A DNA stretch of 64,000 bases from positions 491,001 to 555,000 of the forward strand of contig NC_080062.1 in assembly GCF_026212465.1 (NCBI RefSeq). The letters are read 5' to 3'. Every line of letters starts with the position of its first letter. Within the stretch, counting starts at the first letter, position 1. Positions 45,556-59,459 of the stretch are shown in pieces. Position numbers and translations under genes: made by a program. Below the pieces are notes generated by a model that was not told the origin of the DNA, searched no databases, and saw only the letters and a program-made list of their open reading frames with translations. This DNA comes from Amaranthus tricolor (lineage: Eukaryota; Streptophyta; Magnoliopsida; Caryophyllales; Amaranthaceae).

Positions 45556-46314
45556 TTGTTCGCTAGACCTGATCAAACAACGGGCCAGGTCGGGTTCGGG
45601 CCGAGTGTAAAAAGGCTGCCCATTGTTGAGGGCCGGGCCAAAGCGCGGGGCGAAAACTTCCTGCCCAAACCCGTAATATGCGGGCTTGCGGGCTTATATT
45701 TTATATTATTTATACATAATTAAAAACACAAATTACAAATAATTGAAATACACTATTATACATAATTTAAAACACAAATTAAAAGTAATTGAAATACACA
45801 AATACAATTGTTACAAGGGTAAGCTTGCTTATCCCATCCCCCTAATTTTGCCTGGATGGGATTAGATTAATTGTAATGTTGTTGTATACCCTTTCTGATA
45901 TAGTTTCTGTAATGATGCAATAAAGCAATAGTTAAGGGGAGTTGGCTTTAGTTTTCTATCATCCAGATGATTATCATTGCTTATAACTTGGTTAGTCTAT
46001 GCATAAAAGGATTTGTGGTCTTGTACGACATGTGATTGACTCTGTATGTGATGAGTTTCATACAGCTTTTCAAAATATCTAGTACTTGAGAATTTCTGTC
46101 CAAATTAATTAATAAAATATTATAATATACAGGCAAAGAGGACCTCCTTTCGGGCCGGGTCGGGCCAGCCCGCGGGCCAAACGCAAATCCCAAACCCGTC
46201 CCAAAAAAAATCGGGTCACTTATTGTCTGCCCAAACCCGCCCATCGAGCCATATTTTGGCACGCAAACCCTCACTTTTCGGGCCGGGCCACCCATGATCA
46301 GGTCTATTGTTCGC
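45556..46314. mobile_element. Non-autonomous hAT element with 8-bp TSD
   Basis: The element is 45564-46306 (743 bp). The inverted ends are TAGACCTGATCA and TGATCAGGTCTA, a perfect 12 bp. The duplication TTGTTCGC stands at 45556-45563 and 46307-46314. The subterminal regions are rich in CGGGCCGGG words in inverted arrangement (45580-45660 and 46140-46290), making a strong GC hairpin in an AT-rich neighbourhood. The middle is AT-rich and non-coding. Confidence 0.9.
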
Positions 46315-46631
46315 TTAGGTAGATTTATCGTTAATATCAATGTACTACCGAGGAAATATAAAATGTACACATTTAATAAGCTAATAAGATAACATCCAAA
46401 ATTAATATGACAATTGAAAAACTTCAATGATTTATAAGTGGGCAGTGGGCACACCATCTTTAATCCACTAATGTGGGACAAACCATTATTCCAACATCCA
46501 TCTCAATGCGAACCCCCATTAAGTTCGTATGTGAGAGTAATAAATAAGGGTAGCAACACCATTATTTTTCGACCTAGCATTTAATTTTTAATTGAGCCCC
46601 AGCCCGTTAAGTTTCTAATATCATGATCGAT

Positions 46632-49220
46632 TGTAACACTCCTGAATTTCCAACCCCTTAAACGAAACCAAAATCGTGAAGGACAGAAGGAAATTTTGGT
46701 GTTACATAAAAAGAAAAATAAAAAGAATTAAAAAAAACGTTAAAGACTAGCTAAAAAGGATGAGTGAGCGAAAATTTCGGCAGCATCTCTACTGAAATTG
46801 AGAATATAATGTAGATTGATAAATAGAGTAATTCAACTAAACTAATCGAAGGTATCAAAGCCCTCCAAAAGATGTCACGACGAAATGAATCTAGTCGGCT
46901 CATGAATTTCCTAATTCCAGCATGGATCGTGGTTCCGATGTAGTAATTATACAACCCAAAACTTAACAAATAACGTAAGAGCTACAACATCAGGCTAATC
47001 GTATAGTAATTGTTATGATCGCACTCCCCTCTTCCCCAATGCCAAGCAAAAGAAGCTACTATACCTGTTATGCCAAGCTCTGATCCTCGTGCTGCTCAAC
47101 ATAATGACAATAGTCAAATGTATCATTGAGGAACATCATAGGAACTCATAAACAGCAACAACAAACACATACACGTCAGTTATCAATGAACTTATGACAA
47201 TTAGAATCATAGATTAAAAGAATAAACAACGATATAGCACAACAATAACGAATCTACTCATCTGTCTAAGCACCTCTATATACTCATGATTTCTCTTTCA
47301 AACTACTAATCCCTCGAAGTATTTTCAAAGGTAGTGGATCTTTTCTCTATTCATGGCATAGTGACACGGCCAAGGACGTTATCGGCCACCCGACGCCCAT
47401 GGCAAAGTATGAGCTCATACCCCCTCCAGCTAAGCCTCTTGGGTCCTACCTTCGGGAAAACTAACACACTGGGGTACCAATCCAGTGAAGAGGCCACCAT
47501 ATTAGGGTTTGCAAGGCCCGCACGGTAATACCTCGGTCAAGGGGCGGTATCGGCCACCCAGCGCACAATGACATAAGTATGTTCATACCACCCTTACGGT
47601 GATCCCGTCGGATCTCACCTAGGGGACTACTAAATCAACCAGACATAATCCAGTTGAGTCCCGCCAACTAATCATAATCAAAGCTCAATAACTAGGGAAT
47701 CACTTCGATACTACACACACCATAGTGCGTTCTCTACTATTTAGAAATTTGTTCTCATAGTCTCCTAATGCTTTCATTCTACTTGCCTATACCAGTATTA
47801 TAACTATTTGATAGCATAGTTTACTTCCCGACGCTCTAAAATTCTACTACGATGCATATAATCATGAAATATTGCTAATACCTTGAAACGATGAATATGA
47901 TAATTAATTACTGCGTATACGTACCTGCAAGCGTCACTGCATGACCAAAAGTTACAAAAGTCACTCAGCTAAGGTTTCTACTTTCCTCTTATGAACTGGA
48001 AACGTATACAAGTTAGGAATAGAACTAATGAGTTCCCTTAACTACTTTGTCATACCAACTAAATGCCTAAGTAACCACTATCACTCATTGAGTTTTCGAT
48101 TACTCTAGCACGCACACAACTCATTCAATACAAGTCAAAATCATTAACTCAACACAACTTAAGTCTTTTCACCAATTTAAGAGTAAAAGCATATGTGAAT
48201 CGTTTAATTTCATCAACTAATTTTGAGTATATTGGTTCGCGTTACCTAAAAATAACCAATCACAACTAAGTCTTACAATTTTAATATAACACTTTTACGA
48301 TGATAAGGCAAATCTTAGAGTTATCGAATCGCGATATAATTTGTTACATTCTCTAAAGCTAAAAAGAACTATAATCAAAACAACACGACAAGTAACTTTA
48401 GCAACCATCGACGATAAGTTGACATTATGCTCTTGGCTTACTAACATTATGCATTATGACTTCAATAACAACCTAATAAGAGTACTTGTAATTCACAACA
48501 ATCAAACCACAACAACTAGCAACTATTATTCTCAATTTATCAACTAAAGTCACTTACATAGTCAATTAGAATCGTCACCATTACTAATTATCACAACAAT
48601 AACTAATTGACTACGTCTTAAAACAACTTTTAAGGTTATTTAATCAATCATCACATCACCAAAATATAGCATAAACACACATCATTAGTAATTTCATCTC
48701 TAAATCCAAACCCTAGTCAATTCATGTTCAAAGATAACACTTTTAACCATTATCCATAGCAAGAATCAATAAAACTAATACACCACCAAAAATGTAACAT
48801 GAAAGCCCACACCACTACTAATTTCATGTATAACACCTTTACTTATTACTCATAGTAAGATTTAAAGAAACTAACACATAATCAACACACAACTCATAAT
48901 TTATAATCATAATTCAAACCCTAAATCATAAATATGTTCCATTCATCAATCACTCTCTTACCCACAAAAAGATTCAATGAATTTAACACAAAAATCAACA
49001 TCACACTCATAAACTTTATAAAACTTTAAATTGAAAACAAGAAGAATAAAATGGATGAAGAGGAGATAGCTTACAAAGTTAAAACTAGTAAAAATGGTGA
49101 AGAGGTGGATGAAGGTTGTGGTGGTGGTGAATCGAGGCTGGTCGTGGTGGTTGAAGGGTCCAAACGTAGCCTAATTGTTGTCCACTGTCGTGGTGGAAGA
49201 AGAGGAGATGACTTACAAAG
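46632..49220. mobile_element. Decayed LTR-retrotransposon-like block
   Basis: A palindromic segment TGTAACACTCC ... TTGGTGTTACA occupies 46632-46705; TGTAACAC is a common start of plant Gypsy LTRs. A GC-richer tract at 47330-47640 has two copies of a unit containing TATCGGCCACCC (47380 and 47548) followed by GCTCATACC / GTTCATACC. No gag or pol frame was recognised and no boundaries or target duplication were found, so extent and class are uncertain. Confidence 0.35.
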
Positions 49221-49652
49221 TTAAAATTAGAAATTTCTAGTAACTTTATTTCTTGTTTTAGTTAGATTACATGACTGCATCAGAATTCGATTCTTACTAC
49301 TTCTCCTCTAAATCTTTCCTTCCCTCAATTCAATGATGATACTAAAGTAGAGGCAGAAGGGGCATAGCCACCCAAACTTATTTCTAATATAATACTTTAA
49401 AAATTTCGTAATAATTAATGATTGAATTAGTGGTAGAATTAATGATGTAATGACTATTAAGGTAAAGTGTTCAAAAATCTTTGCCCTTTAATTTTAACCA
49501 AATTTTGAAGCATGATTTTTTACATTCATTCAATTTTTCACTTATGTTTCGCTACTATCTCAACGTACTTTGCAATATTTTTTTTGGTCTTCGTGGTTTC
49601 TTTTTATTTTTTTTATTTATTTTTTTTTCAAAACCACTCAATATCCCTTTTT

Positions 49653-50210
49653 AAAACTTTTAGGGAAATTTTACGTGGTAACCCTGAGTTTTGGCTTTTC
49701 CATGTGGTAACCAAAACTTAAAAAAAAATCCACGCGGTAACCTTGAGATTTACGTAAATGTTCCACCTTGACCTTTTTGCACATAAAAACGTTAGCATTT
49801 TAATTTCGAAGCTTTAAGATTGTTGTACGTCTATTTATACGACTCACCATTTCAAATGCCATCAGTTTCAACCTTTTTTCCCAAAACATAAACCCCAACT
49901 CTACCATCTTTCATCCAAATCATATTTTTTTCCTCAATCTAAAGATGTTAAAGTTAGGGTTTATGTTTTGGGGGAAAAGGTTGAAACTAATGGTATTTGA
50001 AATGGTGAATCGCATAAATAGGCGTACAACAGCCTTAAAACTTCGAAATTAACGTTTGCTAACGTTTTGCTAATGTTTTATGTGCAAAAAGATCACGGTG
50101 AAACAATTTGGTAAACCTCAGGGTTACCCAATGGATGTTTTAAAAGTTTTGATTACCACGTAATAAACTAAAAATCTCAGGATTAGTGCGTAAAATTTCC
50201 AAAACTTTTA
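49653..50210. mobile_element. Mutator-like foldback MITE with 10-bp TSD
   Basis: The element is 49663-50200 (538 bp). It begins GGGAAATTTTACGTGGTAAC and ends GTGCGTAAAATTTCC. AAAACTTTTA is duplicated at 49653-49662 and 50201-50210. The two halves are imperfect inverted copies around about 49,930 (for example CCCAAAACATAAACCC against GGGTTTATGTTTTGGG), so the whole element folds into one long hairpin. A 10-bp duplication with long inverted repeats fits Mutator-like elements. Confidence 0.88.
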
Positions 50211-52356
50211 TTTGTTCAGTTCGGTTCCAACTTAATGGTGGTTCATAAAGAATTTGTTTAGTCTTATTCTATTGTGATAAAATTCTCTTATACTCTCTTC
50301 AAAGACTTCAACTTTAAAAAGCATTGTTTTGGTCGAGGAGAACCTTATTAGGAATCAAATTTTGATCTTTAATTAGAAAGTTTGAAGGAGGTTCCCTTTC
50401 CATTAAAAGGGCTTGATTAGTAAAAAGATACCTATAACCATTTTGATGTCTTGGAGTATACTATAATTTACTAATTTATATACTTTTTATTTCAGAATAA
50501 AAATAATCTAGTGCAGGTAAGCGTGGAAGAGAATACCAATAACTATTTGATGTCTAGGAGAATCTTTGACCGTTAGATTAATTCTTGATTTTTAAATGTA
50601 TCAATTTACTATTATAATTGTGGAAATGATAACAAAAACTTATAAATTTAGTGTCAAAATCTTGGAACAAGTTTAATGTTTGGAAATCATCTCAACCATA
50701 ATTTTAAATTGCTGATTCGAGATCTAAAATATATTATATATTCAATCGGAAACCATTAAAAATTAGTTGAACCCTTTATAGTTATGAGTTAGGAGTATAT
50801 TTTATGGTTGCTTGGGAATAACGCATCCATCATCAACTTAACTCAAAAAAAAGCCATTCATCAAATTCTCTCAAAAGTCTTGGATAATATTTCATGGCTT
50901 GATTCAAGGATATCAAAGCATATGTTCTGTAGTGGTCCATATACATAAAGGAGTACAAGCTAGAGTCTATTATATTGCATCTCTAACTGTACTAAACTTT
51001 GAGTGAAAAAAGCCAATGGTTAGTTGAATATAAAGGGTTACTTGTGGTCCTTCAATTAGGTAGTTAAATTAGAGAATCGAGACTTTTCTTAGTTTGAATA
51101 AGCACTACTTTGTTCAATGTAAGGTCTTGAACTTGATTGTCTTAAAAGATAAATAAATTTGTTATTGTTATCGTCATAGTATACAGTGTATTATCACACT
51201 TATAGAAATTATGTTCAGACTCTGGGAGACAGATTTTGGGAGGGATGAAAGATGACAACCCATACTTATAAAGAAGAATTCAGCCAAAGAGTCCCCGACT
51301 CGAGAAAGACGCCCACTAGAGAGATTCGTAAACAAATAAATTAATTATCCTAAACAAATACTACTAGCTACACCATGGAAAGATCAAATAAGCACTCTTT
51401 AAGATTAAATTGTAGGGTATTAGGCGACCATAATTCAAAGCATGCATAAAATACATTAATTTACTTCATATAATACCTTAATTTGTTCGCTTAATTTCAC
51501 TTTAATCACTATCTTTGGATTCTTAGACATTTTAAGTTTGAGGGACCATTGAAGCAACTTGGGATATTTTTTATAAAAAAAATAAAGAAAAAAGTGGATT
51601 AAATTTTAATTGTTTTAGGGCTTTTTTTATATCCCCTAATGGAATACATAAAGCTCTTAAAACTAGTTCTATTTCACCTAATTGACAGTACATAATTTCT
51701 TTTGTGAAGAAGTTAATAATAATTATATTAGGTCTATGAATTTAATATTTAATATCAATAATAAAGTATTATGAAAGAAAATATCAGTATTAATTAACAA
51801 TTTATAATGAAATATAGGAATAAGATTAAAAGGATAACCATTTGAGAATAATTGATTATAAGCATAAATTACTAACCATCTAAGACTTTAGGGATTGCAT
51901 CACTAAAAAAAATAGTAGAATATTCAAAAACTTTATGGATGTGTAAATAGATGGTGACGAGTTTGAAACAAACTCAATCTATATCTAACTGAATGGTTAT
52001 TTAATTTATAATTTGACTAGTCAATTTTACTTTTAATTGATTTGAAATCTAATCAATCCAAAATATATTAAGGGGTCATAAATTCATAATTCAAAAATTT
52101 TGAATTGCAACTAGAAAATGTTGGAAAAATTAAGTCAAATTCGACCAGGATATAAACTCGACTTTTTAACTTTTTTTTCAAAATTTTCCAATTTAAATAA
52201 CAAATTAAAGATATTCATATTGTATAAAATGGTTACGTTAATAAAAAACATAAGTTGATGATTGGATCCCTGTAGTTTGTTATATTTATATGTTCTAGTA
52301 TACCTCCTCAGTGAAATTTCACACAAGACAAGATGTAGTATAAATCATTAACATAT

Positions 52357-52484
52357 TATTGTATGAGACGGTCTCACCGAGTGACACTCTTTATACTTGG
52401 GTTAAATAGTCTATCTAACATCTATAATTGGAAAATAGACTTCTTATTTAACGTCGTCTTATCGAGAGAGGGTCCTATTTCTAA
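52357..52484. repeat. GAGACGGTCTC-type dispersed repeat
   Basis: It begins ATTGTATGAGACGGTCTCAC, then GGTTAAATAGTCTATCTAAC, and ends CGTCTTATCGAGAGAGGGTC. This is the clearest copy of the family in the window. Confidence 0.65.
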
Positions 52485-52803
52485 ATCATTTAGCTTTTAC
52501 GCACAAGGGTCTTGTGTTGTACCATATCCCATTACCCATAGGCCATACCTAACCATGGTACAAACCACCAAACTAACACGAGTCAATACCCCCTAATTTT
52601 GTGGATATTGTTGGTAAATGAACATGTGCTGTAAATTATTTCATCAAATTCTCTCCAATCAGTTTGGACATGCATGTGATTAGTGGGCCGATGCCCAATG
52701 AGCCCAATATTGTCGTTATATTGTGGGCCCTATTTGGACAAAGTGAACTTTCAAATTATGATGAGATTACTCATTTGGATTCAATAATTTTACTAAAGCA
52801 CAA

Positions 52804-52942
52804 ATTATTGTGAGAGGCGGTCTTTCTAAAAAATGCATTTGATATATATGCTAAATAGTCCAATTAATACAAATTAAAAAGAAAATAAGAGTGTGGACTT
52901 CTTGTTTTGAGGTCCTCTCTTTGAGGGACTGTCTTTCACAAG
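52804..52942. repeat. GAGACGGTCTC-type dispersed repeat
   Basis: It begins ATTATTGTGAGAGGCGGTCT and ends GAGGGACTGTCTTTCACA, with TGCTAAATAGTCCAATTAAT between. Inverted ends resemble those of the copies at 52357 and 36442. Confidence 0.6.
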
Positions 52943-53163
52943 AGTAGCTGTTACTAAAGGGTGGAAGACTATAATTTAGTAAGATGGCATAATTAAGAGA
53001 AGAAACTCATATTTTCATAGTTTGTATTAGTCGAGCTATTTAACCCATGTATAAAGTACATCTCATAATGACACTATTCATAAACAATTTGGGATAACAC
53101 AAACACCATTGTTTTTTTTTTTTGAACTTTGTTTTTCACTATCCCAAACAATGGTGTTTCATA

Positions 53164-53334
53164 GAGGTGTTCAAAATAGACACAAACTGATGTCTAAATG
53201 CCTTGGTATAAGTGAACTAACTTCAAGAATAGAATCATAATGAAGTAAAAACAAACGTGTGGATAGGACCTAATTTTGACTTAATCTAAAGTATCTGACC
53301 CGAATCCGATCTAGTAGCCGAAATACACAACTCT
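53164..53334. mobile_element. AGAGGTGTT-family MITE, decayed right end
   Basis: It starts with AGAGGTGTTCAAAATAGACA, as in the copies at 6853 and 31612. Words such as TGACCCGAATCCGATC lie near the right end, where the terminal repeat has decayed to ACACAACTCT. Confidence 0.5.
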
Positions 53335-53690
53335 AATGTGTCTCATAATCCTTTTCCTCCTTTTTCTCAACAACTTCACAAACACTCGATAACAATTAGT
53401 TTTAGGTCATGACACAAAAACATGAACATTGCATCTAGTCACTCAAACAAAAACTAATATACAAAGATTTAAAAGCTACATTAAGAGGATCCATAAAAAT
53501 TCCATAACAAAATAAATCAAAATAACAAGAAAAGTTAAATTAGAATGATCCATAAAAAGTGTCTCATACTAATGAGAATTATTATAATAAGTTACACTTG
53601 CACACACTAGTTGATGGAATAATTAACTTATACAAACCTTAATTAAGTTTTACATAGGGCAAATTAGTTAGCTTGCCCTTCTTCAATGCA

Positions 53691-56600
53691 TTAACTAAAG
53701 CATCCACCTTGCATCCATCCTGGTAAGAAACCAGATACTTGAGCATGTGTTGTTGCAACATTCATCTGCTCAGAAGTTTCTTGATTATACCTGCATATAA
53801 TAATTAATTAAAATAGTATTATTAAGACTTCAAAAATAAAATAATTTCTTTTCGAGAAAATTTTGTGGAGCCGGTGATTTGGATCTACAAGAAAAACAAC
53901 ATATCTTTACCCCAATGCTAAGTTGTTTCGGCCTACATAGAGTTGGAAGGTGAATACACACAACTTTATCGTTATATTGACAAAGCAATTGTTTTTTTGA
54001 GGAAATTTAGTCTTTTTGGTGAGTAGATTTTACCCACCTCGATCTACAATAACAATATGTTTTAACCTAATGCTCAGTTTTTTCTACCTAGGCAGAGTTT
54101 GTGATATAAACATGTGATTAACAGTTCAGTTGTTTTCAAATGACTTTTGATCACATTATGCACTCGTATCTTATCTTAAACGAGATTTTCGATTTCTCTT
54201 GTCTTAACAAAGCAGTTATTTTTAATTGACGTACGATAGCATAATTATTCATACGTCATTTAAACTTTGCAACAACGTGTCTTTACCATAATACTAAGTT
54301 GCTTCTACCTATACGGGTATTGGATAAACGCAACCTTATTTCCAATTGCAAATATCATTTGTAATTTCATATTAAAAAAACACTACTTCAAATTCATTAT
54401 AATGAAAAATTAAAGAACTGTAAATTTTTGGCTATCGATGGAGTTTGAAAATGGATGGAAAATTACCCTATTTGCAAAGTAGGATTGCAAGCCAGAGGTT
54501 GAAAAAGGCCAGGAGATTGAGTATGTTGGGGCTGTCCAAAGTGAACATTTTGGTCAGAACCATCCCATTGTCTGAATTGAGTATCCTTAACAAGAATACG
54601 ATCAAGCTGTCAAAACATAAATAAAAAATTTAATAATCTTATGATACTTATACAATAATTAATGTATAAATACAATTATGTATGTATATATTTACCTCAG
54701 TCTTTAAAGCTTTATTAGCTTCCATTAGTGCATGTTCCTGTACAAAATATTGTTATTAATTGTTAGAGCATATAACATATTTTGGGACGTAAATGATAAG
54801 CTTAAATAGCTTTTGATTGAGTTTGTTCTTGACATGGATTCAAAAGCCAGCATGACAAGAGATCACGAATTCGAATCTCAAACACCCCTCATTTAATTGG
54901 AATATTTAGCGTCAGGTATGACTATATGAGGAGAGCATGTGTCACATCCACACTTCTAACCCAAAAGACTCTCGTGTGACGAAGCGTGTTAGAGTATATA
55001 ACATATTATAGGGCTTTAACTTTTCTAACATTAATTTTAGTGAATTTTAGTATAATATAATGTCAACTACAATAATAATGCTAAAACCGCAATCCAAAAA
55101 CTTTGGAGTCGACTATATTGGATGCCATATAAATTCTTCTTCTCTATTTATTTCGTGTGTAGTATTAACCAAACAAGAAAATAAATTAAAATTACCTTGT
55201 TTTGGAGGTCAGTAAGTTGATCAAGCATTGATTGAGTCTACACAAAAATAAGCAGAAATTCATAAACAAGTCTGAAGTTAGTGCATGATCTTGAACAGAA
55301 GAAACCTAACAAGAATATGAACTACATTATTTTGTCATTTTAATAGTTGTAAAAGAATCATAAATTGGTTTTGTAGTTGAAAATTTTTACTCTTTGTAAA
55401 AATAAAAATTGTAGTAACTGATCCGTGATAGTAAATATCATATACAACTATACTAGGGGCTTAGGGGTGGATTCCCATTGTATTGCATTTATTATTGCGG
55501 CGATTTTATGGTTATCATAAGGTGTTCATTCGGATCAATAATTGATATGGGTTAGGTGTTTAGTGTCAGTTTAAAATCAGGTTTGTGTCCATATTGGTAT
55601 TTACAAAATTGTAACTCTATTTATAAAATCACGTCAAATCAGGTTTGGTTACAAAATTGGATAAGCATCAAATTGTAGAGTCTGTTTTGAATACATTTAG
55701 TTAATCCAACCTTTCTAATATACATAGATTATAGGGTATAACAAACAAAAATGTTGTGTCAAAAAGAATTTGATTACCTTAGTAGACCTAATTTGCTTCA
55801 ATGAAGCTTCCAATTGCCTTTCAAGTTGATCAAGCTCCTTTACATTTAAAGGCCCTAAATCCTCTCCAAGCAAATTCCTGAATTACAATATAAAATATAT
55901 AAATATACACTCATTACACATTAAATTAACTTTTTGTGAAATTTAATATTTTTAATAGAATATATAACATATCATAGAGGCTTATCAGAGTTTAATTAAC
56001 GAGAAGCTTCGTGTAATGATAATATTTTTTAGCAAAAACTTTTGAGAATATACCTTTGACTTCGTTGGAGTGATTCATATTTTGTCTTCAACTTCAAGTA
56101 TTCCCTATAGCTGCTCTGTTAAAGTTGAAAAAAAGCATCAATGACTAAAATATATATAAATAATACAACACCCTTAAAAATTATAATGTAAATGAGAAAC
56201 ATGATTAATAACTACAGAAATATGTTATAAAATTATCTTAAAAATTATATTGACATGAGAGGGGCACCTAGGTCTACCATCAAACATTTAGACGCACAGG
56301 TCTTCTTATTTATTTTTGAACTCAAAGTGGAAGATAAAAGAAACCCTAAAAACTTAAAGGTTATAAATAAAATGACTTTTTTTTTATATTGTTGATATTT
56401 TAACATTTTTCAAAAGAGTCCTAATAAATCATATTATACATAAAAAAAAATGTAAATTATACGTAAATTAATTCAAGTTAATTCAACCTTTTATATGAAA
56501 ATACATTTTTTGGGCCCGAAAAATTTGGGGCTTTGAGCGATATACTGTTTTGCTCTTACTAATTGACGGCTATGGGCACAAGCTTTGTTAAAAAAGAGGT

Positions 56601-59371
56601 TTAAGAATAAAGTTAAGGAATGAAGTTGAATACCTCAAGCTCTTTGGATGGCTTGTTGATTTCCACTGCTCCATAGTTACACTTTTGGTATCGCTCAAGT
56701 GTTTTGAGCATGCTGCACATATAAAATCATTATAAGTAACAAGAATATTTATCAACGAGATGCGAGAACAATCACAAATCCGTTGTAGTCTAGTTGGTTA
56801 GGATACTCGGCTCTCACCCGAGAGACCCGGGTTCAAGTCCCGGCAACGGAAATTTTTTCTAAATTTTTTTTCTGATTTATAGGTCCTTTAGGCATGATTT
56901 ACCACGATCTTGTCTAGTAAAAACAGTACTTGCTCCAACTGAGACAAGAGCCATAATAAAGAAATACAAAGAATTAATATAAAAAAAAATTACAATTTTT
57001 ATTTCGGCAAAACCATCCAAAAATTATTAGTTTCATTTGTTAAATAAATGATCAAAAATCAACCACAAATGAGTCATATTCATGATCAAGGAATTTTAAA
57101 TCCAGCTTTCTTGAGGCTATGATACGAATCATTTGATTTAGAACTCAATTAATTATAACATACAATATAGAAGAATGACGACAAAATTGATTCTACACGC
57201 ATAGAAAAATAAGTTGTTTAGCTTATTATATACTCCCTCCACACCATTTTAGTTGTCACATTTCCTTATTTGGCAAAATCATTTTAGTTGTCACATTTCT
57301 ATTTTTGTCAATTTTTTTTACCTAAATATCCTTAGTTCACACACGTAATTACGAATATACCTCCATATACCTTACTTAACTAACTACCCTTCACTACTTA
57401 TCCAACTACCACCTTTTTAGTTGACCCCACATCACCTTTAATAACCGTGCAATGGGACAACTAAAATGGTGTGGATGGAGTAATATATTATATTCCCCTT
57501 GGCAAAACATTATATGCATGATAAGATTATAAATTTAAATTAAGTATATGAAGTAGGGTGATGCAAGCTGAGATTGATTAATACCAAGCCTAGACCCATT
57601 TATTATGAAGATATGATAGGTTTATGAGTTATTTAATTAAAAGAATTTGTATTATCATTTATCAGATATTATCCAAAAGATCATGGGATGATACCTGAAT
57701 ATACTAACTTTTTCATGCTGATTGTTTACTAGAACAAGCTACTATATACTCAAGGAGGAGTATCAAGACTTGAGAAGCATTTGAAAAAGTCACATCAAGG
57801 TCACATATTGTAATTAATTATATAGACAAGTAAATTTTTATTAGATTATCTGAAAATGTAGTTTTTAAATATGATATATTTGAAATTATTACATTTATGT
57901 AACCGAAGATATTAAAGATTTAAAATAATATAAAAATCAATATGGATGCAAAATCGTACCCGATTATGAATAGATTTCGAAATACCTAACTAGAAATTTA
58001 CCCGATGACCAATGAACAAATGAAGATCCTTAAATAGGATCGGAAAAAGTATCTCATAGTGATTGACAACAATGGATGCCTTGTTATACACTTAAAGCTA
58101 GCTAAGAGAGGTGGAGACTCGAGCATAAGTACTAGGGAAACAACCATATATGTGGTTCAATGAGTAATACCTAAATAACATAATCAAAGCCACACGTAAT
58201 AATGTCAAAATCTTGATTTCAATAATATTGAAATATAAACCGAATAAAATGTAGAAAATATTATTAAAACATAGTGTTTTCAAATTAAAGACATTATAGA
58301 CTACTCGTCAAATATACTTTTTCCGTCTTTTATTAATTGTAATATTTTATCTCAACTTTCTTTTATTAGTTATAACATTTTCTCTCAAAGATGTGAGTTT
58401 TTTTTGAGAGTGATGTTGAAACTAATAACAAAAGTATAAGATTGATTTAAAACACATAAAACAGATAAAGCTAGAGCCACATATTACCTTATATGTAATA
58501 CTTAATTCATCAATCCTTAAGAAAACATTTCAATAAAATGCCAAATATCAGACAATATATGATCAACCAATGAATTAATACAATTATATATGCGGTTATT
58601 ATGTCAAAGGTATCACAAACTATAGGGGCATTACTTTAGGGTTTCCCAACTTACACAGAACAATTAACTTTCAGGTGTATTTGAATAAAAAAAAAAATAT
58701 GAGAGGGATTTAGTGGGGCGAAAGATTTCTTGTTTGAATAACAAAATAGGAAAAAAGACATTTGGAGGGAAGGTATTGAATGAATAGTTTTGTTTAAAGT
58801 CTCAATCTCTTCAAAGTTGAAAACATTTAGACGAAAAACTTTGTCTCCAGTATTTTCCCTTCTTTTCTAAACAAACAAAGTTACTTATCCTTCCCTCTTA
58901 CTCTTTTTCATCCTTTATTTTTGCTCCAAAATTGCTATTCAAACAGATTGACGGATCGCACTGGAAATAAAACTAAAGGGAAATTTGTTTTAATAAAAAA
59001 TCATTGATACAAATTGGTAAAAGATTTGAACTTCAGCTGAAAACAAATCTCAAATTTGCTTATTTGAATGGAACATTTGCTAATTTTTACAAGTAGAGAA
59101 AGCTGAGCATAAAACAAAGGGATTGTTTCATGATGAACCTAGAAATTCTCCTTACAAAAAATTAAAAAATTAAAATCAAAACATAAAACATTTAATGGAT
59201 AAAGATATGCAACAATGTAATAACATGAACTTCACTAAAATAGCAGCAAACATCATATGACATAAAACAAAGCTGCAAAATAAATCAAACCCATCAATGT
59301 TACCTAGATGGTTAAATTTTAGAATCATTCCACAATAAAACTTGACCAAAAATATTTTTTTTTAAATGAAA

Positions 59372-59459
<88 letters not shown>

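Larger units (their letters stand above)
41488..53690. other. 12-kb gene-free spacer between the AP1/FUL-like and SEP-like genes
   Basis: It contains the FUL-like upstream region and the SEP-like 3' flank. No intact gene is seen. Repeats recognised are GAGACGGTCTC copies (42184-42302, 52357-52484, 52804-52942), a TTTGAGAATGACAAGG repeat (42836-43080), an inverted pair (about 43640-43740 and 44070-44190), a TRIM-like remnant (44771-44960), a hAT element (45564-46306), a GC-richer retroelement-like block (46632-49220) and a Mutator-like MITE (49663-50200). Confidence 0.6.

Noticed and set aside
45487..46481. Frames over the GC-rich hAT arms
   Set aside because: They are produced by the GGGCCGGG-rich inverted repeats of a non-coding element.
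46632..46705. Start of an intact Gypsy LTR
   Set aside because: TGTAACAC ends are present but no partner LTR, primer-binding site or target duplication TCGAT could be found. It is kept only as a low-confidence retroelement-like block.
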